From positions 1 to 31,519 of IMG/VR virus record IMGVR_UViG_3300044821_000159: DNA of 31,519 bases. The stretch is one strand, 5' to 3'. Below are positions 14,656 to 23,241 of this stretch, piece after piece. A program made the position numbers and the translations under genes. A model generated the notes under the pieces. That model did not search any database. It had not been told where the DNA came from and saw nothing but the letters and a program-made list of their open reading frames with translations. This DNA comes from a virus. The stretch's first letter is position 1; every line of letters begins with the position of its first letter.

Positions 14656-15558
14656 ATGCGATTCCTCCGATTCCTCAGTCCCGATCTCCCCAACGACGGC
14701 GGCGGTGCGCCCGAGGGCGACGCCCCGGTTGTCGATCCGCCCGCCGCGCAGCCCCAAGGCGGGGGCAACCAGCGCGCCGGGCAGTTCATGCCCACGGCGG
14801 CCATCGGCAAGCTCAAGAAGGAGGCCCGCGAACGCGGCGCCCGCGAGGCCACGGCCGCGCTCGACGCGAGCGCCAAGCAGGCCGGCTTCGAGAGCCACGC
14901 CGCCATGCTTGCATTCGCCGCCGAGGCGAAGCGCAATCCCCAGCGCGCCCAGCCCGCGGCGCAGCCCACCACCCAGGCACGCCCCCAGGGCGGCGGTGGG
15001 GGCAGCAGCGTGTCGAAGCGCGACTACGATCGCGTCGTGCAGGAGAACACCTCGCTCCAGGAGCAGGTGCGCACGGTGCGCAAGGAGAACCTGCGCCTGG
15101 CCAAGCGGCTGCGCGAGTCGGGCCGAGCGCTGCTCGACACCGAGGCGAAGCACGAACTGCGGTTCGAGGCGCTCGCGGCCGGCGTGAAGCCGAAGCTGAT
15201 CCCCGCCGCCATGGCACTGTACCGGGAATCGATCCCGGCGCAAAACGACGGCGAAGAGGACAAGGCGTACTACGCCCGGCTCGAGAAGTTCGACGGGCAG
15301 AAGTTCTTCGATTCGCTGCGCGAAGCGGAGCCGAACTTCTTCGGCAGCGAGCCGGTGCGCTCGCGCCCGGCCGACACCGGCAACGGCACGGTGGTCCCGC
15401 AGGGCAAGGCGCCGGGGGCCGACCGCTCCCAGCCCGCGCTCGAACCGAACCCGCCCCCCGGTGGTGCGCCACCGGGCAAGCACGCGGCAGACATGACCCC
15501 AGCGCAGATGGCTGCGCGGCTCAAGGAACTCGGGATGGACCCGAACCTGGCCAACTGA
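14656..15558 (+). CDS. Capsid scaffolding protein
   Basis: 300 aa, ATG with GGAAAGAGG upstream. Scaffolds guide assembly of the capsid shell and then leave. Features that fit: a disordered Pro/Gly/Gln-rich N-terminus, a clear coiled coil about residues 119-165 (RDYDRVVQENTSLQEQVRTV and on), a second helical part to about 225, a disordered Pro/Gly segment, and a short C-terminal helix (AQMAARLKELGM) of the kind that docks onto capsid subunits. It lies immediately upstream of the major capsid gene. No protease domain is visible. Confidence 0.8.
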   Translation: MRFLRFLSPDLPNDGGGAPEGDAPVVDPPAAQPQGGGNQRAGQFMPTAAIGKLKKEARERGAREATAALDASAKQAGFESHAAMLAFAAEAKRNPQRAQPAAQPTTQARPQGGGGGSSVSKRDYDRVVQENTSLQEQVRTVRKENLRLAKRLRESGRALLDTEAKHELRFEALAAGVKPKLIPAAMALYRESIPAQNDGEEDKAYYARLEKFDGQKFFDSLREAEPNFFGSEPVRSRPADTGNGTVVPQGKAPGADRSQPALEPNPPPGGAPPGKHAADMTPAQMAARLKELGMDPNLAN

Positions 15559-15610
15559 GACCGCCGATTTCGCGCTTCCACTGTGACGCGCACACCAGGA
15601 GAGAGACCCC

Positions 15611-17023
15611 GTGGGAACCGACTTTTCCGTCATCAGCCAGAACTCGACCGTCCGCGCCATCGTGCAGGGCGGCCTGCTCGAGCGAGCGTTCCACAACGGC
15701 CTGTTCCCGCGGCTGATGTTCCGCGGCGAGGCCGTGCCCCAGGAGTGGACCCACAACGTCGGCGACAGCATGACGTTCACGGGTGAGGGGCTCCTGACGC
15801 CGGACGCGTCGCCGCTGGTGCCCGGGCAGGACCCGGACGTGGCGTCGGCGACGTTCGAGCAGTGGACCGCGCAGGTGCAGCAGTACGGCAAGCCCGCCAT
15901 CGACACGGCGATGCCGAACACCATGGTGGCCATCGCTGAACTCTTCATGAGCAACGCGCGACGCCTGGGCCTCGTGGCGGGCCAGGCGATCAACCGCCTG
16001 GTGCGCGACAAGATGTACAACGCCGCCGAAAGCGGCACGACCAACGTGGACGGCGCCTTCACGAGCGTGTCGACCATCCGCGTGAAGCGTCTGAACGGGC
16101 TGACGCGCGCGCGCAACCCGACCAGCACCGCGGCGGGCGCGTCGACCGTGTCGTTCAGCCCCGTGTCGAGCGGCAACCCCCTGGCCGTGACGATCTTCGA
16201 CAACGGCGCTCCGGCTAACTTCAACATCATCGCGTTCCTCGCCGACAACCCCGGCGACGAACTGGGACCGGGCACGATCACGCTGGCCACCAGCGTCACC
16301 AACGTGGCCACGGGCGCGTGGGTGCACACGATCGACCGCTCGGACATCACGTTCGTGGGCGGGGGCAACTCCGTGCGCGACATCACCGCGACGAACATCC
16401 CGTCCTTCACGGATGTGCGCTCCGCGCTGACCAACCTCCAGAACAACAACGTGCCAGTGCACCCGGACGGCCGGTACCACGCGCACATGAGCCCCACGTC
16501 GCAGGCGCGCCTGTACGACACGCCCGAGTGGCAGCGGCTCAACACGGCGCTGCCGGACTTCTACTACTACCGGCAGTACACCCTGGGCGAGTTCCTGGGC
16601 GTGATGTTCTACAACGACACCGAATGCCCCCAGACGACCACGGTCGTGGGCGGTAGCACGGCGACGTTCGACCTGCGCGATCCGTTCGCGCCCGAGCTGT
16701 GGAACACGGGGGCCACCACGGGCATCCCGCTCCAGCGCATCATCATCACGGGGCAGGGCGGGATCATGGAGTACCACATGGACCAGTCTGCCCTCATCAC
16801 GGAGGCCGGCCTCAACGGCAAGACGGGCGCCTTCTCGATCACGAACAACGGGATCGAGGTGCTCACCGAGCGGATCAGCCTGATCATCCGCGCGCCGATC
16901 GACCGCCTCCAGCAGATCGTGTCGATGGCGTGGTCGCTGTTCGCCGACTGGGTCGTGCGCACGGACGCCGCCACGGGCGACGCGGCACGGTATAAAAGGT
17001 TCGCCACGATTTGCCATGCGTAG
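15611..17023 (+). CDS. Major capsid protein
   Basis: 470 aa, GTG with AGGAGAGAG upstream. HK97-fold type by context and layout: an N-terminal segment that follows the scaffold gene, an E-loop-like part, and a long helix about residues 95-138 (TMVAIAELFMSNARRLGL, GQAINRLVRDKMY) resembling the spine helix of N4 gp56-type capsid proteins. A beta-rich insert lies about 180-260, and a C-terminal axial part contains NNGIEVLTERISLIIRAPID. It forms the icosahedral shell and should be among the most expressed genes. Strong terminator-like hairpins follow it. Confidence 0.85.
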   Translation: MGTDFSVISQNSTVRAIVQGGLLERAFHNGLFPRLMFRGEAVPQEWTHNVGDSMTFTGEGLLTPDASPLVPGQDPDVASATFEQWTAQVQQYGKPAIDTAMPNTMVAIAELFMSNARRLGLVAGQAINRLVRDKMYNAAESGTTNVDGAFTSVSTIRVKRLNGLTRARNPTSTAAGASTVSFSPVSSGNPLAVTIFDNGAPANFNIIAFLADNPGDELGPGTITLATSVTNVATGAWVHTIDRSDITFVGGGNSVRDITATNIPSFTDVRSALTNLQNNNVPVHPDGRYHAHMSPTSQARLYDTPEWQRLNTALPDFYYYRQYTLGEFLGVMFYNDTECPQTTTVVGGSTATFDLRDPFAPELWNTGATTGIPLQRIIITGQGGIMEYHMDQSALITEAGLNGKTGAFSITNNGIEVLTERISLIIRAPIDRLQQIVSMAWSLFADWVVRTDAATGDAARYKRFATICHA

Positions 17024-17439
17024 GCCCCGTGCCTTCGCGTCACCACCGTCCCACACCTTCGGGTGCTGGACTTGAGCATGGGGGCCCTTCGGGCCCCCTT
17101 TACGAACACGCCTGGCACGGCAGTTCGATGCTCGCCCCGGTCACGAGTTGCACTTCGGTTCAGCTCACGCCATCGACTGGGTTGTATCGTGGCGCAAACC
17201 CTGGTCACTCGACCATGGAACCGCGCCACACGTTTCGGCGGTACGGATCGCACACGACTTCGGTCGCTTGTGCACCGGGAGCGTGTACACAGGCTTTGCG
17301 GCCTGCGTCTGCTTGACGGATTCACTTGTAAGGACACGAACCCCCTACGGCAGGGTATGCCGGTTTCTTCGTGACACCTACTCGTCTTGACGTCGCCGCC
17401 ACCTTTCGACCCTGCCACTGAGCAGAGGAGTTCCAGCAG
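17024..17439 (+). other. 416-base gap without a credible gene, rich in stable hairpins
   Basis: No frame here has convincing protein character; the open frames are short or shadow the capsid gene. Visible structures are CACC(TTCG)GGTG at 17054-17065, the terminator at 17080-17101, GAGTTG paired with CAGCTC (about 17145-17166), and CGAC(TTCG)GTCG extended by CACA/TGTG at 17251-17272. Two are exact C(UUCG)G tetraloops, which are very stable in RNA. A structured leader or small RNA for the connector genes is possible. A tRNA was looked for and not found. Confidence 0.5.
17080..17101 (+). terminator. Intrinsic terminator after the major capsid gene
   Basis: GGGGGCCC and GGGCCCCC form a perfect 8-base stem with a three-base loop, followed by TTT. 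It stands 57 bases after the capsid stop. Partial termination here would keep capsid mRNA above that of the connector and tail genes. Confidence 0.75.
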
Positions 17440-17796
17440 ATGGCCACCACGAAGCCCGCCCGCCCCACCGACCCGCTCGAGCTGATGAAGGAGGGCGCCA
17501 TGCCCGGCACTGCGCTGCCCCCGCCGCCGGCCACGGGTCCCACCGAGTCGCCCGTCGTGGAGTTCTCAGCCGAAGCCGCGGAGCCGGTCGCAGCCCCGTT
17601 GCCGCCGCGCCCCGCCGTGCCCCCGCCGCCCGCCGTGGCGGTGGAGCGCTACCGCGTGACCAACGGACCGCGGCACGTGGTGTTGAACCGCGGGCGGAAG
17701 TCGACCATCATTCAGAACGGCGCGATTGTGTCGAGCGCGTCGCACGATCTCGCCGAGCTGCGCGCGTTCGGCGTCGAGATGACGTCGATCGCCTGA
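17440..17796 (+). CDS. Pro-rich small protein with C-terminal beta domain
   Basis: 118 aa, ATG with AGAGGAG upstream. Residues about 24-68 are Pro/Ala-rich and disordered; about 68-118 form a compact beta-like domain (YRVTNGPRHVVLNRGRKSTI). It follows the hairpin-rich gap and precedes the connector genes. It may be a head-tail junction accessory or decoration protein with a flexible tether. The family is not recognised. Confidence 0.6.
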   Translation: MATTKPARPTDPLELMKEGAMPGTALPPPPATGPTESPVVEFSAEAAEPVAAPLPPRPAVPPPPAVAVERYRVTNGPRHVVLNRGRKSTIIQNGAIVSSASHDLAELRAFGVEMTSIA

Positions 17797-17824
17797 CCAC
17801 TGCCTCCTCACAGGAGCCCGCGCC

Positions 17825-18244
17825 GTGCCCCTGAGCCCCCTGGACAAGGACCGCATCCGGTTTCACATGGGGTATCCCAGCGCCGCGACTGCGCCTGCGA
17901 TCCAATTCGGGTTCGCCATCCCCTTGCAGACCATGTTCATCGTCGACGAGGCGATGAACGTGATCCAGGAGATCGCGATCCCACGCGTGCAGCAAATCCT
18001 GTGCATCCTGGACAACCTCGTGTTCGGCAAGATCGTCGAGAGCCAGGACTATCTGGCAGCGCTGCGCATGGGCGACATGACCCTGCGCGAGGCGAAGCGC
18101 GGCGAGACGCACCCCGACTTGCTGCGGCGCGAGCTGCGCTTCTACGTCGGCCTGCTGTGCGACACGCTCGGGGCGCCGCGGTACTTCTTCAGCGAGCGGT
18201 TTCGCTCCACGGGCGGCGTGGGCAACGGATCGGTGCGGCGATGA
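17825..18244 (+). CDS. Head-tail connector/adaptor-like protein
   Basis: 139 aa, GTG with CAGGAG upstream. The start, PLSPLDKDRIRFHMGYPS, resembles the opening of phage head-tail adaptors, which dock beneath the portal. The rest is helical (AMNVIQEIAIPRVQQILCIL and DLLRRELRFYVGLLCDTLG), as expected of the gp6/gp15 adaptor type. It lies between the capsid gene and the tail completion genes. The stop overlaps the next ATG (ATGA). Confidence 0.65.
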   Translation: MPLSPLDKDRIRFHMGYPSAATAPAIQFGFAIPLQTMFIVDEAMNVIQEIAIPRVQQILCILDNLVFGKIVESQDYLAALRMGDMTLREAKRGETHPDLLRRELRFYVGLLCDTLGAPRYFFSERFRSTGGVGNGSVRR

Positions 18245-18804
18245 GTGCGTCCGGCAACCGCCCGTACCTGCCCCAGCTCCAGACGCTCACGGGCGAGCAG
18301 TACCGCGAGACCCTGGTGCAGAAGCTCACGCCCGTGGCGGACAAGATCCGCAACCTGGCCACGCGGCTGGGCGGGCGCCCGTACGAGGTGTTCCTCGTGC
18401 GCACGCGGTGGTCGGGCGGGCGGCGCAACGCGGGCACGGAGGAGATCCTGTCGGCCGAGGCCCTGGTGCCCACGCCCACGGTGAGCACGATCAACGCTCT
18501 GACCCAGATGCTCCAGAGCGTGGGGCTCGACGAGGCCGGCACCGTGGTGGTGTCGGGCATCAGCCCGTCGTACACGGAGGATCAGCTCGTGGGCGTGGGG
18601 CCGCAGGGGCAGCCCATCGCCGCGGACGAGAACTTCTATTGGGAGATCACCTACCCGCGCCCCGCGCCCGACGCGGCCGTGCGCCGCCGGTACGCGCTCC
18701 AGTCCGCCCCCGACTACCGCGCCACGCGCTTCGGCTGGACGGTGACGCTCGTCAAGGCCGGCGAAGAGCGCGACCGCGCCACCGGCCTGCCCCAGGGGGA
18801 CTGA
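18241..18804 (+). CDS. Head-tail joining region protein
   Basis: 187 aa, ATG overlapping the previous stop. N-terminal helix (YRETLVQKLTPVADKIRNLA), then a beta-rich part (YEVFLVRTRWSGG and VVVSGISPSY), and a conserved-looking C-terminus with YALQSAPDYRATRFGWTVTL. The size and place, between an adaptor and an HK97 gp10-like protein, match a head-closure or stopper protein. The exact role is inferred from order only. Confidence 0.6.
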   Translation: MSASGNRPYLPQLQTLTGEQYRETLVQKLTPVADKIRNLATRLGGRPYEVFLVRTRWSGGRRNAGTEEILSAEALVPTPTVSTINALTQMLQSVGLDEAGTVVVSGISPSYTEDQLVGVGPQGQPIAADENFYWEITYPRPAPDAAVRRRYALQSAPDYRATRFGWTVTLVKAGEERDRATGLPQGD

Positions 18805-18807
18805 CCC

Positions 18808-19419
18808 ATGGCGGGGCTCATCATCGGCGTGGACGTGAAGCTCCACGACATCCCCGCGGCCGACCGGCGATTCGCGCTGGCCGTGCCGGGCATGCAGTCG
18901 CGCAGCGCCCTGTCGGCCGCGCACCGCTCCGTGGCGCTCATGCAGCTGCGCGCGCGCACGGCCCCGGCGGCCAACCCCCGGGGCATCGGTCAGGGGGGCG
19001 CCGTGAACACGGGCAACTACCTGCGGCGGTGGCGCGCCACGCGCCTGCCCGACGGGAACGCCGCCGTGTACAACTCGGCAGTGTACGCCGGGGTGATCGA
19101 GATTGGGCGGCGCGCGGGATCACGCTGGCCGCCGATCACGGAGATCTACAACTGGCTGGTGCGCAAGTTCGGCATCGGCGGGCGCACCAAGGATGCCAAG
19201 GCACTGCGGGCCAGCCTCACGCACAGCGACGATGGCGGCGTGTCGCTCGGGCTGGGGTACGCCATGGTGGTGGCACGCGCCATCGCGATGCGCGGGCTCA
19301 AGGGCCGGTACGTGATGACCAGCCCCACGGCCCAGCGCAAGATGGAGGAGTTCTTCATCGAGGAGTTCGCGCGCGAGCTGGACAAGCAGATGAAGCGTCT
19401 GGGGGGCAGCGCCACGTGA
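18808..19419 (+). CDS. Tail completion / HK97 gp10-like protein
   Basis: 203 aa, ATG 4 bases after the previous stop. The HK97 gp10-like pattern is visible: an N-terminal beta strand, helix LSAAHRSVALMQLRART (about residues 35-51), VNTGNYLRRWRATRLPDG, then NSAVYAGVIEIGRRAG, and a C-terminal helix with EFFIEEFARELDKQM. The protein is thought to help complete the head-tail interface. It overlaps the next gene by 4 bases (GTGA). Confidence 0.68.
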   Translation: MAGLIIGVDVKLHDIPAADRRFALAVPGMQSRSALSAAHRSVALMQLRARTAPAANPRGIGQGGAVNTGNYLRRWRATRLPDGNAAVYNSAVYAGVIEIGRRAGSRWPPITEIYNWLVRKFGIGGRTKDAKALRASLTHSDDGGVSLGLGYAMVVARAIAMRGLKGRYVMTSPTAQRKMEEFFIEEFARELDKQMKRLGGSAT

Positions 19420-20147
19420 GCTACGTCACCACCGACCCGGCCGCCCCGCTGCCCCCGCCCGGGGGCACGCAGGTGGTGCTGCTCCCCACGCAGGGGCAGC
19501 CGGTGTTCACGCTGGTGCGTGAAACGGACTGCCGCACCGCCATGACGCGCGGGCTCCAGGAGTATCTCCAGCAGCTCACGATTGACTGGCCCGACGGGCG
19601 CCAGGAGCGCTTCGCGGCTGTGTTCGACACGTGGGCCGAGAGTGAGGACCGTCTCCAGTACCCGTCGGCCGCGGTCTACTCCGTCGAGGAGATGACATAC
19701 GACGCGGGTAGCCTGTCGCCTGCGACGGAAACCGACCCCGCCACGAACACGCAGTACACCCACCCGTCCGAGGCGATGCTTCAGATGACGGTGGAGCTGT
19801 GGTGCCAGGACCCCGAGCAGCGCATGGCCGTGATCGCCATGCTCGAGGACGCGTTCAATCCGGTGGAATGGATGGCGGGGTTCCGGTTGATCTTGCCGCA
19901 CTACCACGGCATGGTGGCGACCTACATGCCACCTGCCGGGATGACGTACATGGACACCGAGGAGGACGCGAAGCGCCGCTACCGCAAGGCAGTCTTCACG
20001 ATCAGCGGTCGTGTGCCCCAGGTGCGCGTACTCGGCCCCGGCGTGCCCATGCGCAATCGCGCGCAGCTCACCTTCAACGCAGAAACCCATCCCGCCCGCG
20101 TCGCTGGCGTGGCCCCGTACACGACCCCCGCAGATCCCACGGAGTAG
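19416..20147 (+). CDS. Tail terminator-like / tail completion protein
   Basis: 243 aa, GTG overlapping the previous stop. An alpha/beta layout with a core helix (CRTAMTRGLQEYLQQLTIDW), a beta strand carrying YPSAAVYSVEEM, and a second helix in MAVIAMLEDAFNP, then a Pro/Met-rich loop and a strand AVFTISGRVPQVRVLG. The context directly before the sheath gene fits a tail terminator that caps the tube. The call rests on gene order and fold impression. Confidence 0.6.
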   Translation: MSYVTTDPAAPLPPPGGTQVVLLPTQGQPVFTLVRETDCRTAMTRGLQEYLQQLTIDWPDGRQERFAAVFDTWAESEDRLQYPSAAVYSVEEMTYDAGSLSPATETDPATNTQYTHPSEAMLQMTVELWCQDPEQRMAVIAMLEDAFNPVEWMAGFRLILPHYHGMVATYMPPAGMTYMDTEEDAKRRYRKAVFTISGRVPQVRVLGPGVPMRNRAQLTFNAETHPARVAGVAPYTTPADPTE

Positions 20148-20152
20148 TCCAC

Positions 20153-22207
20153 ATGAGCTTCGCACGTCGTTTCGCGTTCAATCCCGGTGCCGCCGTCATC
20201 AGCCAGATCGAAGGCGTGGTCATCATCCGGCAGACGCCCCCCTCGCCCATCACGGGCGTGATCGAGGGCGTGGTCGGCATGGTGGGTGAGTTCCAGGACT
20301 CCACCTACGGCATCAGCGTGAGCCCCGCCGGGCAGATCGGCGGGAATCCGCGCGCGGTGCGCATTCTCACCTCGAGCGACCAGATCACGTACCTGGGTGG
20401 CTTCGACGAGACGATTGGCGAGTTCGGCATCTCGATGGGCAACGGCTTCGTCGAACTGGCGTCGAAGAGCTTCACGGGGCTGGTCGTGGTACCCGTCGAC
20501 AACCTGAGCCCCACCACGTCGGGCCAGTTCTCAAGCGGCGTGCGCATGTGGCGCGACCTGCCCACCTGCATCTCGGCGACCAACCCGAATCCGATTGTGC
20601 CCGTGAGCGCGGCGCTCATCCCGGCGGGGCTCCAATTCCAGGACGGCAGCGCGCACCGCGCGCGCGTGGCCGGGGCGTTCACGTTCGGCGGGCAGCAGGC
20701 GTACGAGACGGGCACCGACGGCGCCATCACCCTGACGGGCACGCCCGCCGCATCGCAGACGTTCACGTCGGCTGGCGGGAGCTTCATCACCAAGGGCGTG
20801 AAGGTCGGCGACATCCTCGTGCTCGGCGTGATCGGCGGGGCCGGCGCGCTCGGGTCGAATGCGGGCACCTACCGCGTCACGGCAGTGACCGACGCGACCG
20901 ATCTCGTCGTCGAGAAGTTGAACGGCGCCACGTTCGATTGGGTGTCGGGTACGGCGCAGCCGTGGCGGCTGCACGTGGCCGCGGCGGCGGACAGCTCCGG
21001 CACGGCGAACTTGCACCTGGCCCTGGTGCAGACGGGCGGCGCTGGGTACCTGATCCCGATGCGCCCGCTCGACGCGAGCATCGCCATCGACGCGGCCATC
21101 ACGCCCACGGTGCCCAGTGCAGCGGGCACGGCCAGCTCGTGGAACCCGACCAGCGGGCTCACGGGGCGCACCAATCACATCACGGGCGACTCGGGTGGCA
21201 ATCACTCGATCATCTACGATGCGGCCATCACGGGGCCCAACGTCGCGGCCAGTGCGGCGCTCGACGCGCGCTACGTGGCGGCCATCAGCGCCATGCGCCA
21301 GGTGCAGCCCCCCGCCAGCCTGATCGACATCGTCGTGAGCGCCCGCAAGAGCAGCACGATCCGCAACACGATCTCGAGCCACTGCCAAACGGCCACGGCG
21401 CAGGGGCTCACGCGGCGCGGGGTCAATTCCCCGGCGCTCAGCGTCCAGACGACCCAAGCCGCCATTGCCAACACCGACCCGGGCGTGGGGGTCAACCGTA
21501 CCGAACGGCTCGACTACAGCTGGCCGGGGTGCGTCGTGTACATCCCGCAGGCCGTGGGCTTCCCGCTCAACGGTGCGGACGGCAGCACCGTGCTCGACGG
21601 CACGCTCGACACGACTTTCGACACGTGGCTCGCGTCGATCGAGAGCAACGTGCCGCCCGAGAACAACCCGGGGCAGGTGGCCCCGCCCGTACCCCAGGTG
21701 CTCGCGCCGGTGCTCGGGTACCAACGCGCCACGCCGCAGCTCCAGCTCCAGGTGGAGGACTACATCGCGCTGAAGGCGGCGGGCGTGGCGGCGCTGTTCA
21801 TGGACCCCGACACGGGACCGCAGATCGAATCGGGTGTCACCACGTCGCTCAACGCGGCCGAGCTCACCATCCAGCGGGCGCGCATGGCGGACTTCATCGA
21901 GGACTCGATCGCCGTGGCGATGAAGCCCTTCAGCAAGCTGAACCAGACGACGCAGCTGATCGACACGGAACTGGGCGAGATCAACGGGTTCTTGAACGAT
22001 CTTCAGAGCCCGAACAACCCCAGCGCGCAGCGCATCGTCGGGTTTTTCGTCGATCCGGTAAACGGACAGACGGCGAGCCTGACGGCGCAGGGCATCACCG
22101 TGTTTCTCATCTCGGTGCAGCTGCTGCATTCACAGGACAACCTCGTCCTCCAGACGAACATCGGCTTCGGCGTGGTGCAGACCACCGTGGTGAGCGGGCA
22201 GCAGTAA
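20153..22207 (+). CDS. Contractile tail sheath protein
   Basis: 684 aa from the ATG at 20153. The sheath surrounds the tail tube and contracts on infection. The N-terminus starts with a short beta strand, then PSPITGVIEGVVGMVGEFQD and GGFDETIGEFG, resembling the opening of many sheath proteins. The C-terminal third carries the conserved part (INGFLNDLQSPNNPSAQRIVGFFVD then strands), which holds sheath-sheath contacts. A beta-rich extra domain lies about residues 185-285 (GDILVLGVIGGAG, AGTYRVTAVTDATDLVVEKL). It identifies the phage as a myovirus. A terminator follows. Confidence 0.85.
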   Translation: MSFARRFAFNPGAAVISQIEGVVIIRQTPPSPITGVIEGVVGMVGEFQDSTYGISVSPAGQIGGNPRAVRILTSSDQITYLGGFDETIGEFGISMGNGFVELASKSFTGLVVVPVDNLSPTTSGQFSSGVRMWRDLPTCISATNPNPIVPVSAALIPAGLQFQDGSAHRARVAGAFTFGGQQAYETGTDGAITLTGTPAASQTFTSAGGSFITKGVKVGDILVLGVIGGAGALGSNAGTYRVTAVTDATDLVVEKLNGATFDWVSGTAQPWRLHVAAAADSSGTANLHLALVQTGGAGYLIPMRPLDASIAIDAAITPTVPSAAGTASSWNPTSGLTGRTNHITGDSGGNHSIIYDAAITGPNVAASAALDARYVAAISAMRQVQPPASLIDIVVSARKSSTIRNTISSHCQTATAQGLTRRGVNSPALSVQTTQAAIANTDPGVGVNRTERLDYSWPGCVVYIPQAVGFPLNGADGSTVLDGTLDTTFDTWLASIESNVPPENNPGQVAPPVPQVLAPVLGYQRATPQLQLQVEDYIALKAAGVAALFMDPDTGPQIESGVTTSLNAAELTIQRARMADFIEDSIAVAMKPFSKLNQTTQLIDTELGEINGFLNDLQSPNNPSAQRIVGFFVDPVNGQTASLTAQGITVFLISVQLLHSQDNLVLQTNIGFGVVQTTVVSGQQ

Positions 22208-22280
22208 CCCTTGCGGCACGCTGGGCGGTGTGACAGCATCCTGGTGCTGACCGTCCACGCGCCCCTGCGGGGGTGAATAG

Positions 22281-22321
22281 GGCCGGGTGTTCCTCTCGCG
22301 AGGCACCTGGCCTTTTCTTTT
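22281..22321 (+). terminator. Rho-independent terminator between sheath and tube genes
   Basis: GGCCGGGTG (22281-22289) pairs with CACCTGGCC (22304-22312), nine pairs with one G-T, enclosing an inner CCTC/GAGG stem, and is followed by TTTTCTTTT. It lies 12 bases before the tube gene's start, so the T-run abuts that gene's ribosome binding site. Read-through must occur, or the tube gene needs its own start. Confidence 0.82.
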
Positions 22322-22332
22322 GGAGAACGACC

Positions 22333-22764
22333 ATGGCGTCCCCCCGAGTTCGAGGCCAGGAGACGGCGACCACGATCGCCATCAACAACGTGCCCCAGCT
22401 CCAGACGACGGACATCCGCTCGCTGGAGATGACGTGGGAGCTTGAGGTGCAGAAGGAGGGCTACCTCGGCGAGACGACCGACCGGCGCGACTCGATCTAC
22501 CGCGGCGTGAGCGGCAAGCAGCAGTATCACTTCGAGAACCCGGCGATCTTCGGCATCGTCACGAGCTTCGTGGGCAAGGCGCAGCGCCGCACGCCGGGCG
22601 TGCAGATCAACACGAAGACGACGATTCAGTTCGCGAGCGGGCTGCGCACGCGCCTGTTGATCCCGGACATCTCCCCAGGGGGCATCCCTCTGTCGTTCTC
22701 AGATCGCGCCGCGTTCGGCACGATCGACTTCCCGTACGAGGCGGCGGACGCGCAACTCGTCTGA
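22333..22764 (+). CDS. Tail tube protein
   Basis: 143 aa from the ATG at 22333 with TGGAGA upstream. The tube proteins of contractile tails are small beta-barrel proteins that follow the sheath gene. Here a beta pattern is evident (EMTWELEVQKEGYLGETTDR, TKTTIQFASGLRTRLLIPD), with a loop between strands typical of the fold, and a length close to the usual 140-170 aa. The family is inferred from position and size. Confidence 0.75.
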   Translation: MASPRVRGQETATTIAINNVPQLQTTDIRSLEMTWELEVQKEGYLGETTDRRDSIYRGVSGKQQYHFENPAIFGIVTSFVGKAQRRTPGVQINTKTTIQFASGLRTRLLIPDISPGGIPLSFSDRAAFGTIDFPYEAADAQLV

Positions 22765-22791
22765 TCGCGCCCGCACGCGTAGGAGCACAGC

Positions 22792-23241
22792 ATGTCGACC
22801 ACGTTTCTCGATCCAGGTCTCGCGGCCCAGGCCGCCAACGGCGGCAACGGCGCGGGGACACAGCTGCCCAACGGCGCCACGGTGGGCGGTGCCCCGCGCG
22901 CCATCTACGTGCATGCTGTGCCCGCCCCGATTGCTGCGGTCACGGGCGTCACGCACATCGGCATCGTCAAGCTCACGCCAAACGAGGAATTGGGCGCGTT
23001 CGCGCGCGCGCACGGTGACGGTGGGGCGCTGTCGCACGAACTGGTCAAGGAGTCATTCCGGCAGATCCGCGACGCGCAGGGCGCACGCCGGCTGGGCACG
23101 TTCGACGGATCGGTCGACCGCATCTGGGGCGAGCTTGACCCGGTCGTGCGCGTGCTCGTGTCGACCGCGTACAACTTCCATCACCAGCCGGACAAGGACC
23201 TGACCGCAGATTTTCTGAAGAGCTTCGAGACTACCGTCTAG
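22792..23241 (+). CDS. Tail assembly chaperone, first frame (gpG-like)
   Basis: 149 aa, ATG with TAGGAGC upstream. Located between tube and tape measure genes, where double-stranded DNA phages encode assembly chaperones made as a short and a frameshifted long product. The N-terminus is Gly/Asn-rich; a beta strand follows (IGIVKLTPNEELGAFARAH), then helices (ALSHELVKESFRQIRDA, LDPVVRVLVSTAYNF). It ends ADFLKSFETTV at the TAG at 23239-23241. A TTTT at 23211-23214 allows a -1 slip into the next frame. Confidence 0.75.
   Translation: MSTTFLDPGLAAQAANGGNGAGTQLPNGATVGGAPRAIYVHAVPAPIAAVTGVTHIGIVKLTPNEELGAFARAHGDGGALSHELVKESFRQIRDAQGARRLGTFDGSVDRIWGELDPVVRVLVSTAYNFHHQPDKDLTADFLKSFETTV

Noticed and set aside
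14593-17056. Long minus-strand open frames opposite scaffold and capsid
   Set aside because: Both are antisense shadows of well-supported genes in GC-rich DNA, where stops are rare on the opposite strand.
17118-17140. tRNA-like GTTCGATGC in the gap
   Set aside because: The T-stem does not pair (mismatches next to the loop) and no acceptor, D or anticodon arms can be drawn.
17011-17390. Three short plus-strand frames in the gap after the capsid gene
   Set aside because: They have no ribosome binding site, skewed composition and no resemblance to known proteins; the gap holds stable hairpins instead.
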